From: Prevotella sp.
Lineage (GTDB): Bacteria > Bacteroidota > Bacteroidia > Bacteroidales > Bacteroidaceae
Direction: 5' to 3'
DNA: 64,000 bases
Assembly: GCA_017402445.1 (NCBI GenBank)
Contig: JAFPME010000020.1
Span: 39,819 to 103,818 of the forward strand
The first letter of the stretch is position 1. Every line of letters begins with the position of its first letter. Position numbers and translations under genes: made by a program. Positions 17,470-27,322 of the stretch are shown piece after piece. The notes under the pieces were generated by a model. The model saw nothing but the letters and a program-made list of their open reading frames with translations. It was not told the DNA's origin and did no database searches.

Positions 17470-18024
17470 TTATTTCTTCACCTCGGGTGCTGTTTCTGGC
17501 TGCTGGGCCGTTGAGTCAGCGGCTGCTTGTGCGGTGGAATCGGCAGGTAGCGCTTGTTCTCCATCGGCATTGCTTTCCCCCTCGGCCGACGACTGTTTCG
17601 TCTTCTTGACAAGCAGGCTCAACTGCTCTATCGAAAAGAGGGCGCGCGACTCGGCTTTGGTCTTATTTCCTGTCATGCTGACGGTGATCGGGGTGCGAGT
17701 CTTGACGCAATATTCAATGAAGGGATCCATGCCAGCTTCCTGAAGAATGCTGAAGAGTGAGTATTTCATCACGTCTTCGGCTCCCTGAAACTCTGGTACG
17801 GTGACATCGGATTCGTCGAAGACGCTGTTGAAAACGACCATGGTGTCTTCAATAGCGATGTCCTTCAACTCCAGTCCTTGCGAACTGAAAGGGAGCTGCT
17901 TGTTGAATTGGGCGACGACAGTCTTCAAAGAGTTTTCTGAATCGCAAGCCGCAAGGGCTGTCAGTAAGACCATGCAGACAGAAATTGCGATGGCCTTGGC
18001 ATTACAAAAGAAATGTTTCTTCAT
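17470..18024 (-). CDS. Lipoprotein of unknown function
   Basis: A 184-residue protein whose signal sequence ends in a lipobox (LTALAAC). The body has a predicted alpha/beta region (KTVVAQFNKQLPFSS ... ITVSMTGNKTKAESRALFSI). It ends in a low-complexity Ala/Asp/Gln/Glu-rich tail (ADSTAQAAADSTAQQPETAP). I do not recognise the family. It lies 42 nt downstream of the giant helicase gene on the same strand and is probably co-transcribed, although an exported lipoprotein and a cytoplasmic helicase need not share a function. Confidence 0.65.
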   Translation of the reverse strand: MKKHFFCNAKAIAISVCMVLLTALAACDSENSLKTVVAQFNKQLPFSSQGLELKDIAIEDTMVVFNSVFDESDVTVPEFQGAEDVMKYSLFSILQEAGMDPFIEYCVKTRTPITVSMTGNKTKAESRALFSIEQLSLLVKKTKQSSAEGESNADGEQALPADSTAQAAADSTAQQPETAPEVKK

Positions 18025-18066
18025 TTTGTTGTCATTGTTTTTATTGTTATTTGATGTTCTTTTCCT

Positions 18067-21000
18067 TTATTTTGCAGCCTCGTTGATGGTCAGCATGCCG
18101 CTGTTGTCGATGATGCGTTGCTCGCGCAGCAACAGCCGGACAGCGCGCTCGGTCAGCGCATCAACCTTGGCTCCGCGGCGGGTGAAGCCCAACTGCAGGG
18201 CAGTGACGCGCTTGAGCTCGTCCATGGGGACGGAGATGTTCTGCTGGATGATGTCAACGACGGCGTTGGCAGCTTCGATGACGGGTATGTCATTGGCGTC
18301 GCGATTGCCTCCGGTGCGGTAGCTGTCGTACCCGTCAGCATCGCTTGCACTCTTCCAGTAGATGTCGCCGTCCTTGTCTGAGCGCGGATCACGGTAGGCA
18401 TGGGCCATCAGAATGACATCAAGGTATTCCTGCACGCGTTGACCAGCGCGTGTCAGACCCAGATATTCAGCCATTCGCTTGTAGACAAGGGTATTCATTA
18501 TGGGCTGTTCCTTGTCGAGCAGTCGGCTGATTCGCTCGGTGACGCGCTGGCGGAGCACTGTGCTCTCTTCGTTGAATTTGAGCTTTGTCTGGTCGAGCAT
18601 GGCTGTGACGTATTGCTTTTGCCGCGTGTTTACAGGTTGCTGCGGTGCCTCTTCGGGCACTTGGAAGGCTTTGGAAGCCTGCGCCTTGATGGCTTCTGAG
18701 GGCAGTTCCTCCTGCTTCACGTTGTGCTTGATGTCGTCGAGTCGCTTCAGGATGCGGCTGATGACTTGGTGTCGGTTCTCGTACCAGTCGACAGCCCAGA
18801 CGCGCATGACGTTCCAGTGGAGCCCGCTCAGCACGTTCGGCTGAACGATTTCGCGGTCGCGAGTGGTTTTCGTCTCGTAGTAGTTACGGCCGTCGCAGAG
18901 GATGCCGAGCATGTATTCGTCTTCGTTGTCGGGGTTGACAACGGCGATGTCAATCTTGAACTGTGAACGGCCGACCATGGTTTCGACGTCGTAACCGTTG
19001 TTTCGCAGTTCTTCGGAAATGAGGCGCACGAGGTCGGATTCTTGCTCTTGGGCGACAAGTGGGTCCTGACTGGCGGACGTGGACTGTGTGATGACCGTGC
19101 CGCGGTCGGCGAACTCGAGGAATTTCTTCAGTCCCTCGACGCCCTTTGCCTGCGAACGTTTCAGGTCAATCTGCTCGGGTCGGAGGGTTGCGAAGACAAT
19201 CATCTCGTAGCGAGCGCGGCTGACGGCCACGTTCAGGCGCCGCTCACCGCCGTCGTTGTTCAGCGGTCCGAAGTTCATCGAGACATTACCCGACTTGTCA
19301 GGACCGTAGCCCACGCTGAAGAGAATGATGTCGCGTTCGTCGCCCTGCACATTTTCCAGGTTCTTGATGAAGATCGGCTCCTCGCAGGTGTAGGCTTTTT
19401 TCTCCAGCTCGGGATGCTTGGCCAGTTCCTCAATGAGGATATCCTCGATGAGGTTCTGTTGCACCTTGCTGAAGCTGACGATGCCTATGCTGCGCTTGGA
19501 AAGCTCTGGGTCGGATAGACGGCGGATGACTTCATCGACGATAGCCTTAGCTTCGGCGGTGTTCGAGCGCGTGCGTCCCTTGTCGTAAGTTCCTTCCACA
19601 TGCACGAGACGAACTTTCTTTGTGCGGTCGTCCACGGAGGGGAAGGTGTGCAGCTTGCCGTCGTAATACTCCAGATTGCTGAAGGCGATGAGCGACTCGT
19701 GCTTCGAACGGTAGTGCCATGAGAGGTAATGGCCTGGCATGGAGAGCGTGATACAATCGTCGAGGATGCTTTCCATGTCGTCAATGTCTACCTCGTCCTC
19801 GTCCACTTGCTGAGTGGTGAAGAAGCTGGTCGGCGGCATCTGCTTGGGATCGCCCACGCAGATGAGGGCTTTTCCGCGGGCAATGGCTCCGATGGCCTCG
19901 CTGGTTGGCATCTGCGATGCTTCGTCGAAGATGACGAGGTCGAACTTCTCGCCCGCCATGTCAATGTATTGTGCCACGCTGATGGGGCTCATGAGCATGA
20001 CTGGACACAGTTTCGGCAGGAGTGTCGGAATCTGGTCGATGATCTTACGGATGCTGGTGCCGCGTCCTCCGTTGGAGATGTTGCGCTTGAGAATGCCCAT
20101 CTCCGAGTTGGCGGTAGCGGCAACGGTCTGAGATGGAATTCGACTGGCCAGCCGACAGTAGAGCTCTTCCTTTGAAAGATTCTGGAAAGCATAGGTCTCT
20201 TCCTTGTATTTGTCCACCAGTTCTTCAAACAGCAGCCCGTTGAAGCGCGCCAATTCGGGGTCATGCTCCACGATGTCCATGGTCAGGAGGTGGAAAACAC
20301 CTTTCTGAAGGGCATCAGCAGCTTCCCGGGGAGATGCTCCTTCCTGCTCAATGTATGTGGTGAGGCACTCGAGCCCCTCTTCTTTTTCCAGTTTCTGCTT
20401 GCAGTCTGTCCAAAGTGTCCAGTTCTTGATTTGATCCAGATGGGCCAGCCATGTGTCGGCATGAGCATTGATAGCAGGGTAAGTGGAGACCTTGTTTGTG
20501 AGCGGATCGACAGCATCGTCGAGATCGAACGCAGCGACTTCGCTGAACTGTTTGTCCAACTGCTTCATTGATTCTATCTGCTGAGCCAGCGCATCAATCC
20601 GCTCCAGCGTCTGTGGTTGCATCGTCAGGTTCAGCACTTCCTGATAATTAGCGTTGTGCGACTTGCAGTAATCCTGCAGAGCGTGCACGAACTGCTGCTG
20701 GTTGTCCAGCTGAGCTGCCAGTTCGTCGTATGATTTCCCGATGTTGTATGGCTTGCAGAACTCGCTCATGAAACTTCGCTTGGCGAAGAAGCGAGGCAGG
20801 AACCATTTGTCAGACACGCGCTGCCATTCGTCCTGCACGGCCTTGACGTCCAGCTGAACGAACTGCTGCATGTTTGTTTGCGGCAGGAGATCCTTCAAGG
20901 ACTTGAGGCGGGTCAGCCACGAAAGCTCGCCGTCGGTCAGTCCGATAGTGAGCGGCAGCGCCTCTGCCTTGGCCTTCAGGTTCTGGAACTGCTGTTTGAA

Positions 21001-23640
21001 TTGATTCAGAAGTCGCTCAATCTGCTTGACAGCATCTTGCTGATAGCTCTTCGGCAGCAGTCCCGACAGGGGATGGCCTGCTGGCTCCCCGGCTATCTGG
21101 AAGAGTGCTTCCAAGTCGAGTGTGGTCTCTACCCAGCGTTCCAGCTTCTCGCGATTGATGTCGGAAGCCTTCGGAAGCAGCGTCTTGATTTCGTCGCCTT
21201 CTATGCTGAGATAGCGCGAAATACAGTCGTAGAGAGAGTAACCTGATGCTTGTTTCTTATGTAGTTTCTCTATGTATCCGATGAGTTGCTGCCTATGTGC
21301 GTACAACCGGTCGGAGATATTCTTGTATTGTTCGGGCTCCTTGATGTGGACTACGTTGAGGGCTTCTTGCATCTGCGAGAGGAAATGCGCCTTGGTGACC
21401 TTGTTTGAGTGCAGCTCCAGGCAGAACGGGGCAAGCCCTATCTTAGCCAAACGCTTCTGTACTACTTCCAGAGCTGCCATCTTCTCGGCCACGAACAACA
21501 CGCGCTTGTCGTGATAAAGCGCATTGGCAATCATATTGGTGATGGTCTGGCTCTTACCTGTTCCCGGAGGTCCGTAGAGAATGAAGCTCTTTCCCAGACC
21601 GCTTTCCACGACTGCTTCCAGTTGCGAAGAGTCAACATCCACGGGAATGGAATAGTCGGAAGGCTGGCCCTTACGGTCTATTTCCCTGGCGTCGATGATG
21701 CTGTCTGTGTCCTTCAGCGCCACGCGGCCTTCCATAAGGCTCTTCACCACGTCGTTCTCTTTCAGCAGCTCTGCGTTGTTGTGGATGTCGTTCCACATGA
21801 CGAACTTGTTGAAAGAGAACAAGCCGAGCAGAGCTTCTTCCATCACGTTCCACCTCGAGATGCTCTTGATAGCCTCGCGGATGGTGGCCAGCACGATGTT
21901 CACGTCGATGCCTTCCTTGTCCTCGGGCATGACGTCGAGCATTGAAAGATTGATTTTGAACTGTTGCTTGAGCAGTTCCACCAGTGTGATGTTCAGAATG
22001 GTCTCTTCGTCGCGTGTCCGCAGTATGTAGTTGTTGCTTGTCTTGCGGATGATGTCGACTGGCATCAGCAGCAATGGCGCGTAACGCGGGATAACGCTTT
22101 TCTCGTTTTCGAACCATTTCAGCAATCCGATGGCGAGGAAAAGCGTGTTGGCACCATTCTCTTCGAGCGAGTTTCGCGATGCTCGGTAAATGAATTTCAG
22201 CGCTGAGGCCAGTTCGCTCTCGCTCAGATAGGAAATGAGATGGTGATTGTTCTTCACCTCCTCGCTCACCATTTGCCTGAGTTCAGAGGCTTGCAGCTTG
22301 CTGTCGTAGATGCCGCTTTCCGTGGGTTCAATCTGTTTTTGCGGGTAATGCACGATGGAATAGTCCACACCAGCGTGCAGATTGTCCTCCATGGCATCCA
22401 TGTCGAACGTCACGAAGGGGACTACTCTACGTCCCAGCCTACAGTTGATCAGGTTATTGCGGAGCGAGAAGTCGAGCAGTTTGCGTTCCCAGATGATTTG
22501 TTTGGTGACTTCTGTCTCCTGATTGTCAAGATGCAGGGCATAGTGGTCCTGCTTCTTGATTTCCACCGTGGCGTGTTCGCGACCTGTCGTGTCCTGCACC
22601 ACTGACCACTTGCCGTCTTCCATGACGCGCTGTGGCAAGGGACGTATGCCGTCGAGACGGCAACGATGCACGTCGACAAACATAATGAAGGCATTCTCGT
22701 CGTGTATTTTCTGGTCAGCAGCAACCACGGCCTCGTCGAAACTCACAGAACGCGACTGCGTGATGAATGTGGTTTCCACAAGCACGATGTTCGAGATGCC
22801 GTCGGCCGACTCCTTTAACAGGTAGGAACTGTCGTCGCATACATCCTGCGAATAGTACTGTTCGGTGAGCCAGGCACCCACAAAAGCATGCCCACGCATG
22901 ATGACCAGCAGCGGATGAATGCCTATATTCTCAAGACACGAGGCGAAAAGAAGCGTTGTGTCGAGACAGGTGCCGAGCTTCTCCTGCAGCACACGGTCGG
23001 CCAGACGTACGCGCTGCCCCTGACGTTCAAACGATGCTGGCGGCTCGCTGTACACAATTCCCTGCGAACGGAGTGCTTCGTAGACGGCGGCCACCTGAAA
23101 ACGTACGCGATTGCGATCCTGTGTCTGATAGGCATCCAGCGAGTCAGAATCGGTCCACTTCTTCAAGAATGTCGATGCTTCTACGCTGACAGCCGACAAT
23201 GCGGGATGGTTCGGTGTGACGAAAGAAGCCAGCAGATGCGGCATCACGCCAACTCCCGCCCATTGGTCGTAGGGCTGAAGCATCACCTGATGGGCCTTGT
23301 GCAGCACTTGCTCGCCGTCAACCGTGACAGTCAGTACGAACTGTGATGGAACAGCTTCGGTCAGCGATAGCATTTTCTCGTGGGTCGGCTCAATGCGCAA
23401 GTCCTTTACTTGCATGGCACCTGCATGGGGAACGACGTCGATGGTAACTTCCGAGCGGCGTATCACATCGCCTTCCACACATACCTGTACATGATGCCAG
23501 TCTTCGGCGTCCTGATTTTCCAGCACGCAGCGCAGACAGGCCTGCACTCCATTCAGCAACATTGATTCGTTGAGCGTTGGCAAAAACTCCAACACCACTC
23601 TTCCGTTTCGTTTCCCGTTGATTGTCATCTCGCCTTCCAT
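18067..23640 (-). CDS. Giant DUF4011/SF1 helicase with PD-(D/E)XK-like nuclease and DUF3320-like tail
   Basis: An 1857-residue protein. In order: a beta-rich N-terminus; a transglutaminase-like segment (about 220-260: GTCLDTTLLFASC and later GHAFVGAW); a DUF4011-like region (about 370-600, KLLDFSLRNNLINCRLGRR); an SF1 helicase with Walker A GPPGTGKSQT near 688, motif II FDEASQMP near 1238, motif III VGDPKQMPPTS and motif VI LNVAVSRARYEMIVF near 1470; a Vsr/PD-(D/E)XK-like domain near 1540-1640 (FKIDIAVVNP, LGILCDGRNYYETKTTRDRE); and a DUF3320-like C-terminus. Such proteins occur sporadically in bacteria and are suspected of acting in nucleic-acid defence. The first ATG is used; an in-frame GTG lies 6 nt upstream and a second ATG at 23628. 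Confidence 0.85.
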   Translation of the reverse strand: MEGEMTINGKRNGRVVLEFLPTLNESMLLNGVQACLRCVLENQDAEDWHHVQVCVEGDVIRRSEVTIDVVPHAGAMQVKDLRIEPTHEKMLSLTEAVPSQFVLTVTVDGEQVLHKAHQVMLQPYDQWAGVGVMPHLLASFVTPNHPALSAVSVEASTFLKKWTDSDSLDAYQTQDRNRVRFQVAAVYEALRSQGIVYSEPPASFERQGQRVRLADRVLQEKLGTCLDTTLLFASCLENIGIHPLLVIMRGHAFVGAWLTEQYYSQDVCDDSSYLLKESADGISNIVLVETTFITQSRSVSFDEAVVAADQKIHDENAFIMFVDVHRCRLDGIRPLPQRVMEDGKWSVVQDTTGREHATVEIKKQDHYALHLDNQETEVTKQIIWERKLLDFSLRNNLINCRLGRRVVPFVTFDMDAMEDNLHAGVDYSIVHYPQKQIEPTESGIYDSKLQASELRQMVSEEVKNNHHLISYLSESELASALKFIYRASRNSLEENGANTLFLAIGLLKWFENEKSVIPRYAPLLLMPVDIIRKTSNNYILRTRDEETILNITLVELLKQQFKINLSMLDVMPEDKEGIDVNIVLATIREAIKSISRWNVMEEALLGLFSFNKFVMWNDIHNNAELLKENDVVKSLMEGRVALKDTDSIIDAREIDRKGQPSDYSIPVDVDSSQLEAVVESGLGKSFILYGPPGTGKSQTITNMIANALYHDKRVLFVAEKMAALEVVQKRLAKIGLAPFCLELHSNKVTKAHFLSQMQEALNVVHIKEPEQYKNISDRLYAHRQQLIGYIEKLHKKQASGYSLYDCISRYLSIEGDEIKTLLPKASDINREKLERWVETTLDLEALFQIAGEPAGHPLSGLLPKSYQQDAVKQIERLLNQFKQQFQNLKAKAEALPLTIGLTDGELSWLTRLKSLKDLLPQTNMQQFVQLDVKAVQDEWQRVSDKWFLPRFFAKRSFMSEFCKPYNIGKSYDELAAQLDNQQQFVHALQDYCKSHNANYQEVLNLTMQPQTLERIDALAQQIESMKQLDKQFSEVAAFDLDDAVDPLTNKVSTYPAINAHADTWLAHLDQIKNWTLWTDCKQKLEKEEGLECLTTYIEQEGASPREAADALQKGVFHLLTMDIVEHDPELARFNGLLFEELVDKYKEETYAFQNLSKEELYCRLASRIPSQTVAATANSEMGILKRNISNGGRGTSIRKIIDQIPTLLPKLCPVMLMSPISVAQYIDMAGEKFDLVIFDEASQMPTSEAIGAIARGKALICVGDPKQMPPTSFFTTQQVDEDEVDIDDMESILDDCITLSMPGHYLSWHYRSKHESLIAFSNLEYYDGKLHTFPSVDDRTKKVRLVHVEGTYDKGRTRSNTAEAKAIVDEVIRRLSDPELSKRSIGIVSFSKVQQNLIEDILIEELAKHPELEKKAYTCEEPIFIKNLENVQGDERDIILFSVGYGPDKSGNVSMNFGPLNNDGGERRLNVAVSRARYEMIVFATLRPEQIDLKRSQAKGVEGLKKFLEFADRGTVITQSTSASQDPLVAQEQESDLVRLISEELRNNGYDVETMVGRSQFKIDIAVVNPDNEDEYMLGILCDGRNYYETKTTRDREIVQPNVLSGLHWNVMRVWAVDWYENRHQVISRILKRLDDIKHNVKQEELPSEAIKAQASKAFQVPEEAPQQPVNTRQKQYVTAMLDQTKLKFNEESTVLRQRVTERISRLLDKEQPIMNTLVYKRMAEYLGLTRAGQRVQEYLDVILMAHAYRDPRSDKDGDIYWKSASDADGYDSYRTGGNRDANDIPVIEAANAVVDIIQQNISVPMDELKRVTALQLGFTRRGAKVDALTERAVRLLLREQRIIDNSGMLTINEAAK

Positions 23641-23709
23641 AACCACAGATCTTTAGTCTTGATAAAACCATTAACAGACACGCACCCGATGCGTCCCCAT
23701 AATTGAGTG

Positions 23710-23717
23710 CAAATATA
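23710..23717 (-). promoter_or_regulatory. -7 box for the DUF4011 helicase gene
   Basis: The minus strand reads TATATTTG followed by C, about 70 nt upstream of the start codon. Confidence 0.65.
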
Positions 23718-23787
23718 CAGAATTATTTTCTAAACAAGTGCTTTTTTACACATTTTTACTGCGCGTATGCGCTAAAATGCAAACAAG

Positions 23788-23820
23788 AAACCGGCACTTG
23801 CGAAGCGCAGGTGCCGGTTT
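23788..23820 (-). terminator. Terminator of the MFS transporter gene
   Basis: AAACCGGCAC and GTGCCGGTTT form a 10-bp stem. On the minus strand it is followed by CTTGTTTG, so the U-tract is weak. The stem insulates the helicase promoter from upstream transcription. Confidence 0.65.
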
Positions 23821-23869
23821 ACTGTTTGTCTTTCTCTGAAGCCTTTGTTTTCAGGCTCCATGTTTTGGC

Positions 23870-25192
23870 TTATACCGGAATGTCCTTGTTTACGTTCTTG
23901 CAGCCGGAGAGGGCATAGTAGAACATGTAGGCCATGGCGAGCAGGTAGACAAAGTAGCTCGGCATGTAGCCCATGAAGTCGGCGAAGAAGTTCTGCACCA
24001 CGGGCAGCACGCCACCGCCTACCACCATCATCATGAAGATGCCGCTGGCCTGAGCTGTGTACTTGCCCAGTCCCTCGGTGGCGAGGTTGAAGATGGAGGC
24101 CCACATCACAGAGGTGCACAGTCCGCAGAGCACCAACAGCAGCGCGCTCAGCGGCACCACAACCGTTGAGAACGATCCCTCAAGGATTGAGAAGAGCGGC
24201 ATGGAGACGGTTACGGACTTAGGAGTGAGCATGGCAGCCACGATGAGAATCATGCCGATGAAGGTTGTGGCAAGCATCAGCTGGCGCGACGACACCTTTG
24301 CAGCGATGACGCTCGAGCACAGACGGCCCACCAGCATCAGCAGCCAGTACATAGCAGCCACGGCACCGCCGATGGTAGCGGCATTGGCCACGGCCTCGGG
24401 GTTCACCCACGCACCGTTGGCAGTCGTATCAGAGAGATAGAAGTTCAGTCCGCCGGGGATACCGACCTCTACGCCCACGTAGACGAAGATGGCAATGACG
24501 CCCAGCAGGCAGTGGCGGAACGACCAGGGCGAATGCTCGAACACTGTGTCGGCCGTCACCTTGCCCATCTCCGGGTCCTGAATGGGGATGAACAGCAGGA
24601 TGACGAAGGCAGCGGCAAAGACGGTCATGGCGATATACATCACCAGGTTGACGTCGGCCATCTGCGTGCTGGCTGTCACCGTTCCGATCAGGGCACCCAC
24701 CAACATCGGCGTGAGCGTGCCGGCCAGCGAGTTCAGTGTACCACCGATCATGTTCAGCTGGTTGCCGCGGTTACCGCCGCCGCCCAGCAGGTTCAGCATC
24801 GGGTTCACCACCGTGTTCAGGATGCAGACAGAGAATCCCGAGATGAAAGCGCCCAGCAGGTAGATGCAGAAGCCGGGGATGCCTCCCGAGAATCCTGAGA
24901 GATACTGTATCAGCACACCGAAGAAGCCCACGGCAATGCCGATGAGGGCCGTCTTCTTGTAGCCCACCTTGGTGAGCATCTTACCAGCTGGGATTCCCAT
25001 GAACAGATAGGCGAAGAAGTTCATGAAGTTACCCATGATACCCAGCACGTTCGACCCGCCGATTTCCGGCTGGTTCTTCCAGATCACACCGATGGGAGCA
25101 CCCAGGTTGGTGACGAACGAAATCATGGCATAGAGGAAGAACATCGTGACAATGGCGATGACACTTCCGTTTTGTTTGTTAGTTTGACTCAT
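23870..25192 (-). CDS. MFS sugar transporter (fucose permease/GluP-like)
   Basis: A 440-residue, 12-helix major facilitator. The N-terminal FFLYAMISFVTNLGAPIG and the loop KMLTKVGYKKTALIG (MFS motif A-like) fit the FHS subfamily of fucose, glucose/galactose and N-acetylglucosamine permeases. The central stretch LNTVVNPMLNLLGGGGNRGN carries the family's NP...L(L)G pattern. It probably imports a hexose by proton symport. No sugar catabolic gene is adjacent, so the substrate cannot be named. Confidence 0.8.
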   Translation of the reverse strand: MSQTNKQNGSVIAIVTMFFLYAMISFVTNLGAPIGVIWKNQPEIGGSNVLGIMGNFMNFFAYLFMGIPAGKMLTKVGYKKTALIGIAVGFFGVLIQYLSGFSGGIPGFCIYLLGAFISGFSVCILNTVVNPMLNLLGGGGNRGNQLNMIGGTLNSLAGTLTPMLVGALIGTVTASTQMADVNLVMYIAMTVFAAAFVILLFIPIQDPEMGKVTADTVFEHSPWSFRHCLLGVIAIFVYVGVEVGIPGGLNFYLSDTTANGAWVNPEAVANAATIGGAVAAMYWLLMLVGRLCSSVIAAKVSSRQLMLATTFIGMILIVAAMLTPKSVTVSMPLFSILEGSFSTVVVPLSALLLVLCGLCTSVMWASIFNLATEGLGKYTAQASGIFMMMVVGGGVLPVVQNFFADFMGYMPSYFVYLLAMAYMFYYALSGCKNVNKDIPV

Positions 25193-25237
25193 AAGTTTTA
25201 TTGTTTTTAATGTTCAGATTACGTTAGGTTTCCCCTT

Positions 25238-25260
25238 CCCGCCGATAATGCGGGAAGGAG
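25238..25260 (-). other. Short inverted repeat in the MFS leader
   Basis: CTTCCCGC and GCGGGAAG flank a 7-nt loop. There is no T-run on either side, so it is a doubtful terminator for the zinc-ribbon gene. It would lie in the 5' leader of the MFS gene if the two are co-transcribed. Confidence 0.35.
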
Positions 25261-25283
25261 TGTTTCGGTTGTGAGTGGGGCAA

Positions 25284-26123
25284 TCAATCCTCAGCGGGTG
25301 TATCATCCTCCAGCTTCTTCTTCCGGATGCTGCGCTTGCGCTTGGGCTTCTCGTCGGTCAGAGGCTTGTCCAGCTTCACACCGGCCAGCTCGGGGTCTAC
25401 GAGAATGCGTCCGCAGTATTCGCAGACAATGATTTTCTTATGCATCTTGATGTCAAGCTGGCGCTGGGGCGGTATCTTGTTGAAGCAACCGCCGCACGCG
25501 TCGCGCTGCACGTAGACGATGCCCAGGCCGTTGCGCGCGTTCTTGCGGATGCGCTTGAAGCTCGTCAGCAGGCGAGGCTCAATCTTCAGCTCCAGGTCGG
25601 AGGCGCGATCCTTCAGCTTCTCTTCCTCAGCGCGGGTCTCGTCCATGATTTCGTCGAGCTCTTCCTTCTTCTCTTTCAGGGCAATCTTGCGGTCGCTGAT
25701 CAACTCCTTGGCGTGCTCAAGGTCGCCGTTGCGCTCTTCTACTTTCGAGTTGGCTTCACGGATCTTCTTGTTGCAAAGCTCGATCTCCAGCTCCTGGAAC
25801 TCGATTTCCTTTGTCAGGGTGTCATACTCGCGGTTGTTGCGCACCACGTTGAGCTGGTCCTTGTAGCGCTCCACGCTGGAACGAGCCTCTTCAATCTCCG
25901 CCTTCTTCTGCACGATGGCATTGCGGAACTCTTCAATCTCGCCCTGGATTTTTTCCACGCGAGTGTTCAGACCGGCTATTTCGTCTTCCAGGTCCTGCAC
26001 TTCCAGCGGCAGTTCACCTCGGAGAGCGCGTTTCTCGTCAATCGACGACAGTGTGGTCTGCAGTTGGTAAAGGGTCTTCAGCTTCTCCTCTACCGACAAG
26101 TCTGTAGGATCTTTTTTTGCCAT
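25284..26123 (-). CDS. Coiled-coil protein with C4 zinc ribbon
   Basis: A 279-residue protein. Residues about 10-185 are a long heptad-rich coiled coil (EVQDLEDEIAGLNTRVEKIQ). A C-terminal zinc ribbon contains ACGGC and VCEYC. The tail is basic (KPKRKRSIRKKKLED). It matches the CT398-type family (zf-RING_7) of unknown molecular function, possibly nucleic-acid or secretion related. In Bacteroidetes it commonly neighbours NIF3, as here. The gene pair is probably one transcript. Confidence 0.85.
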   Translation of the reverse strand: MAKKDPTDLSVEEKLKTLYQLQTTLSSIDEKRALRGELPLEVQDLEDEIAGLNTRVEKIQGEIEEFRNAIVQKKAEIEEARSSVERYKDQLNVVRNNREYDTLTKEIEFQELEIELCNKKIREANSKVEERNGDLEHAKELISDRKIALKEKKEELDEIMDETRAEEEKLKDRASDLELKIEPRLLTSFKRIRKNARNGLGIVYVQRDACGGCFNKIPPQRQLDIKMHKKIIVCEYCGRILVDPELAGVKLDKPLTDEKPKRKRSIRKKKLEDDTPAED

Positions 26124-26241
26124 AATTTTTTTTCTTACCCCAGTCCCGGGCTCAGTGTCGCTTTACCTGGGGGCTAACGCGGGGTGACACGTTTCTAATA
26201 ATGTTGTTATACGATTCTTTTTTCCTTCTCTTGCGTTGACG

Positions 26242-27087
26242 TCACAAGTACACAATCGGGTTTGTATTGGCCTGTGACAGGAAGCACTTCACGTCGGGGA
26301 AGTTGCTTTCGATAATGTCGCGGAACACTTCGTTCGTGTATTGCTCGCTCTGATAGTGACCGATGACGGCAATCTGTATTTCCTGGTCGTGTCCGAAATA
26401 GTCGTGATAGTGCATCTCACCGGTCACGAAGGCGTCGGCTCCCGCGCGGATGGCATCGTCGAGCAGGAAAGCTCCGGCTCCGCCGCAAACCGCCACCTTC
26501 ACGATGGGCCGTCGCAACGGCTGGTTGGCCATCACACAGTCCACGTCGAACGTGCTCTTGAGCATCTTGATGAAAGACTGGGCGGACATCGGTTCCTTGA
26601 ACATGCCCACGATGCCGCTCGCACCGACCACCGTTTCCGACTCACCGTCGGCCGTCGTGGACCCAGGCGAAGCTGGGCGCTGTGCGCTCTTCTGTGGTCC
26701 GAACGGTGTCAGACCTTCGAGCTCCATCTTCTCGGCTATCTTGTAGTTCACCCCACCGGGGGCATTGTCCATGTTGGTGTGCATCGACACCACGGTAATG
26801 TCGTTCTTGATGGCCTTGCACACAGCGCGCTGCACGTCGTTTTCGCCGCTGATGCGCTTCAATGCATGGAAGATGAGCGGATGATGACTGACGATGAGGT
26901 TGCACTTCAATGCCACTGCTTCGTCCACCACAGCTTCCGTGACGTCAAGACACAACAATGCCCCTGAAACCTCCTGCGTCTCTGTCAATCCAACCTGCAG
27001 GCCGGCATTGTCGAAGCCTTCCTGCAAGGGCAGAGGCGCGAAACGTTCAAGGGCATTCACCACTTCTTGAATCTTGGTTTTTCCCAT
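26242..27087 (-). CDS. NIF3-like dinuclear metal centre protein
   Basis: A 281-residue protein. EGFDNAGLQVG near the N-terminus, IVSHHPLIFHALKRI and VVSMHTNMDNAPGGVNYKIA carry the His/Asp ligands of the dimetal site. GEMHYHDYFGHD and IAVIGHYQSEQY carry the C-terminal ones. NIF3 proteins are hexamers that bind two metal ions; the true substrate is uncertain (often labelled GTP cyclohydrolase 1 type 2). The ATG at 27087 is chosen because the upstream open frame overlaps the leader just below the promoter. The middle insertion (SPGSTTADGESETVVGASG) is typical of family variability. Confidence 0.9.
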   Translation of the reverse strand: MGKTKIQEVVNALERFAPLPLQEGFDNAGLQVGLTETQEVSGALLCLDVTEAVVDEAVALKCNLIVSHHPLIFHALKRISGENDVQRAVCKAIKNDITVVSMHTNMDNAPGGVNYKIAEKMELEGLTPFGPQKSAQRPASPGSTTADGESETVVGASGIVGMFKEPMSAQSFIKMLKSTFDVDCVMANQPLRRPIVKVAVCGGAGAFLLDDAIRAGADAFVTGEMHYHDYFGHDQEIQIAVIGHYQSEQYTNEVFRDIIESNFPDVKCFLSQANTNPIVYL

Positions 27088-27126
27088 ATACAATGTTTCA
27101 CGCTGATAAAAGCGTATTTTAATGTG

Positions 27127-27134
27127 CAAAGATA
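27127..27134 (-). promoter_or_regulatory. -7 box for the NIF3/zinc-ribbon pair
   Basis: The minus strand reads TATCTTTG followed by C, about 40 nt before the NIF3 start. Confidence 0.7.
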
Positions 27135-27322
27135 AGCATAAAAAATGGAACAGACGAATCTGTCGCTTGGTTTTTTTAGAATTTTAACCATCAGACTGTT
27201 GAAACTGAGAACCATAAGGTCTCCGACGACGAATTGTTTCGCCTGTTCTGAGGATAAGAAAACCGCAAGGTGGGTGCTGCTGCAATGCTACATCGAAGTA
27301 GGTTCTGGCGTAACAGGTAAAA

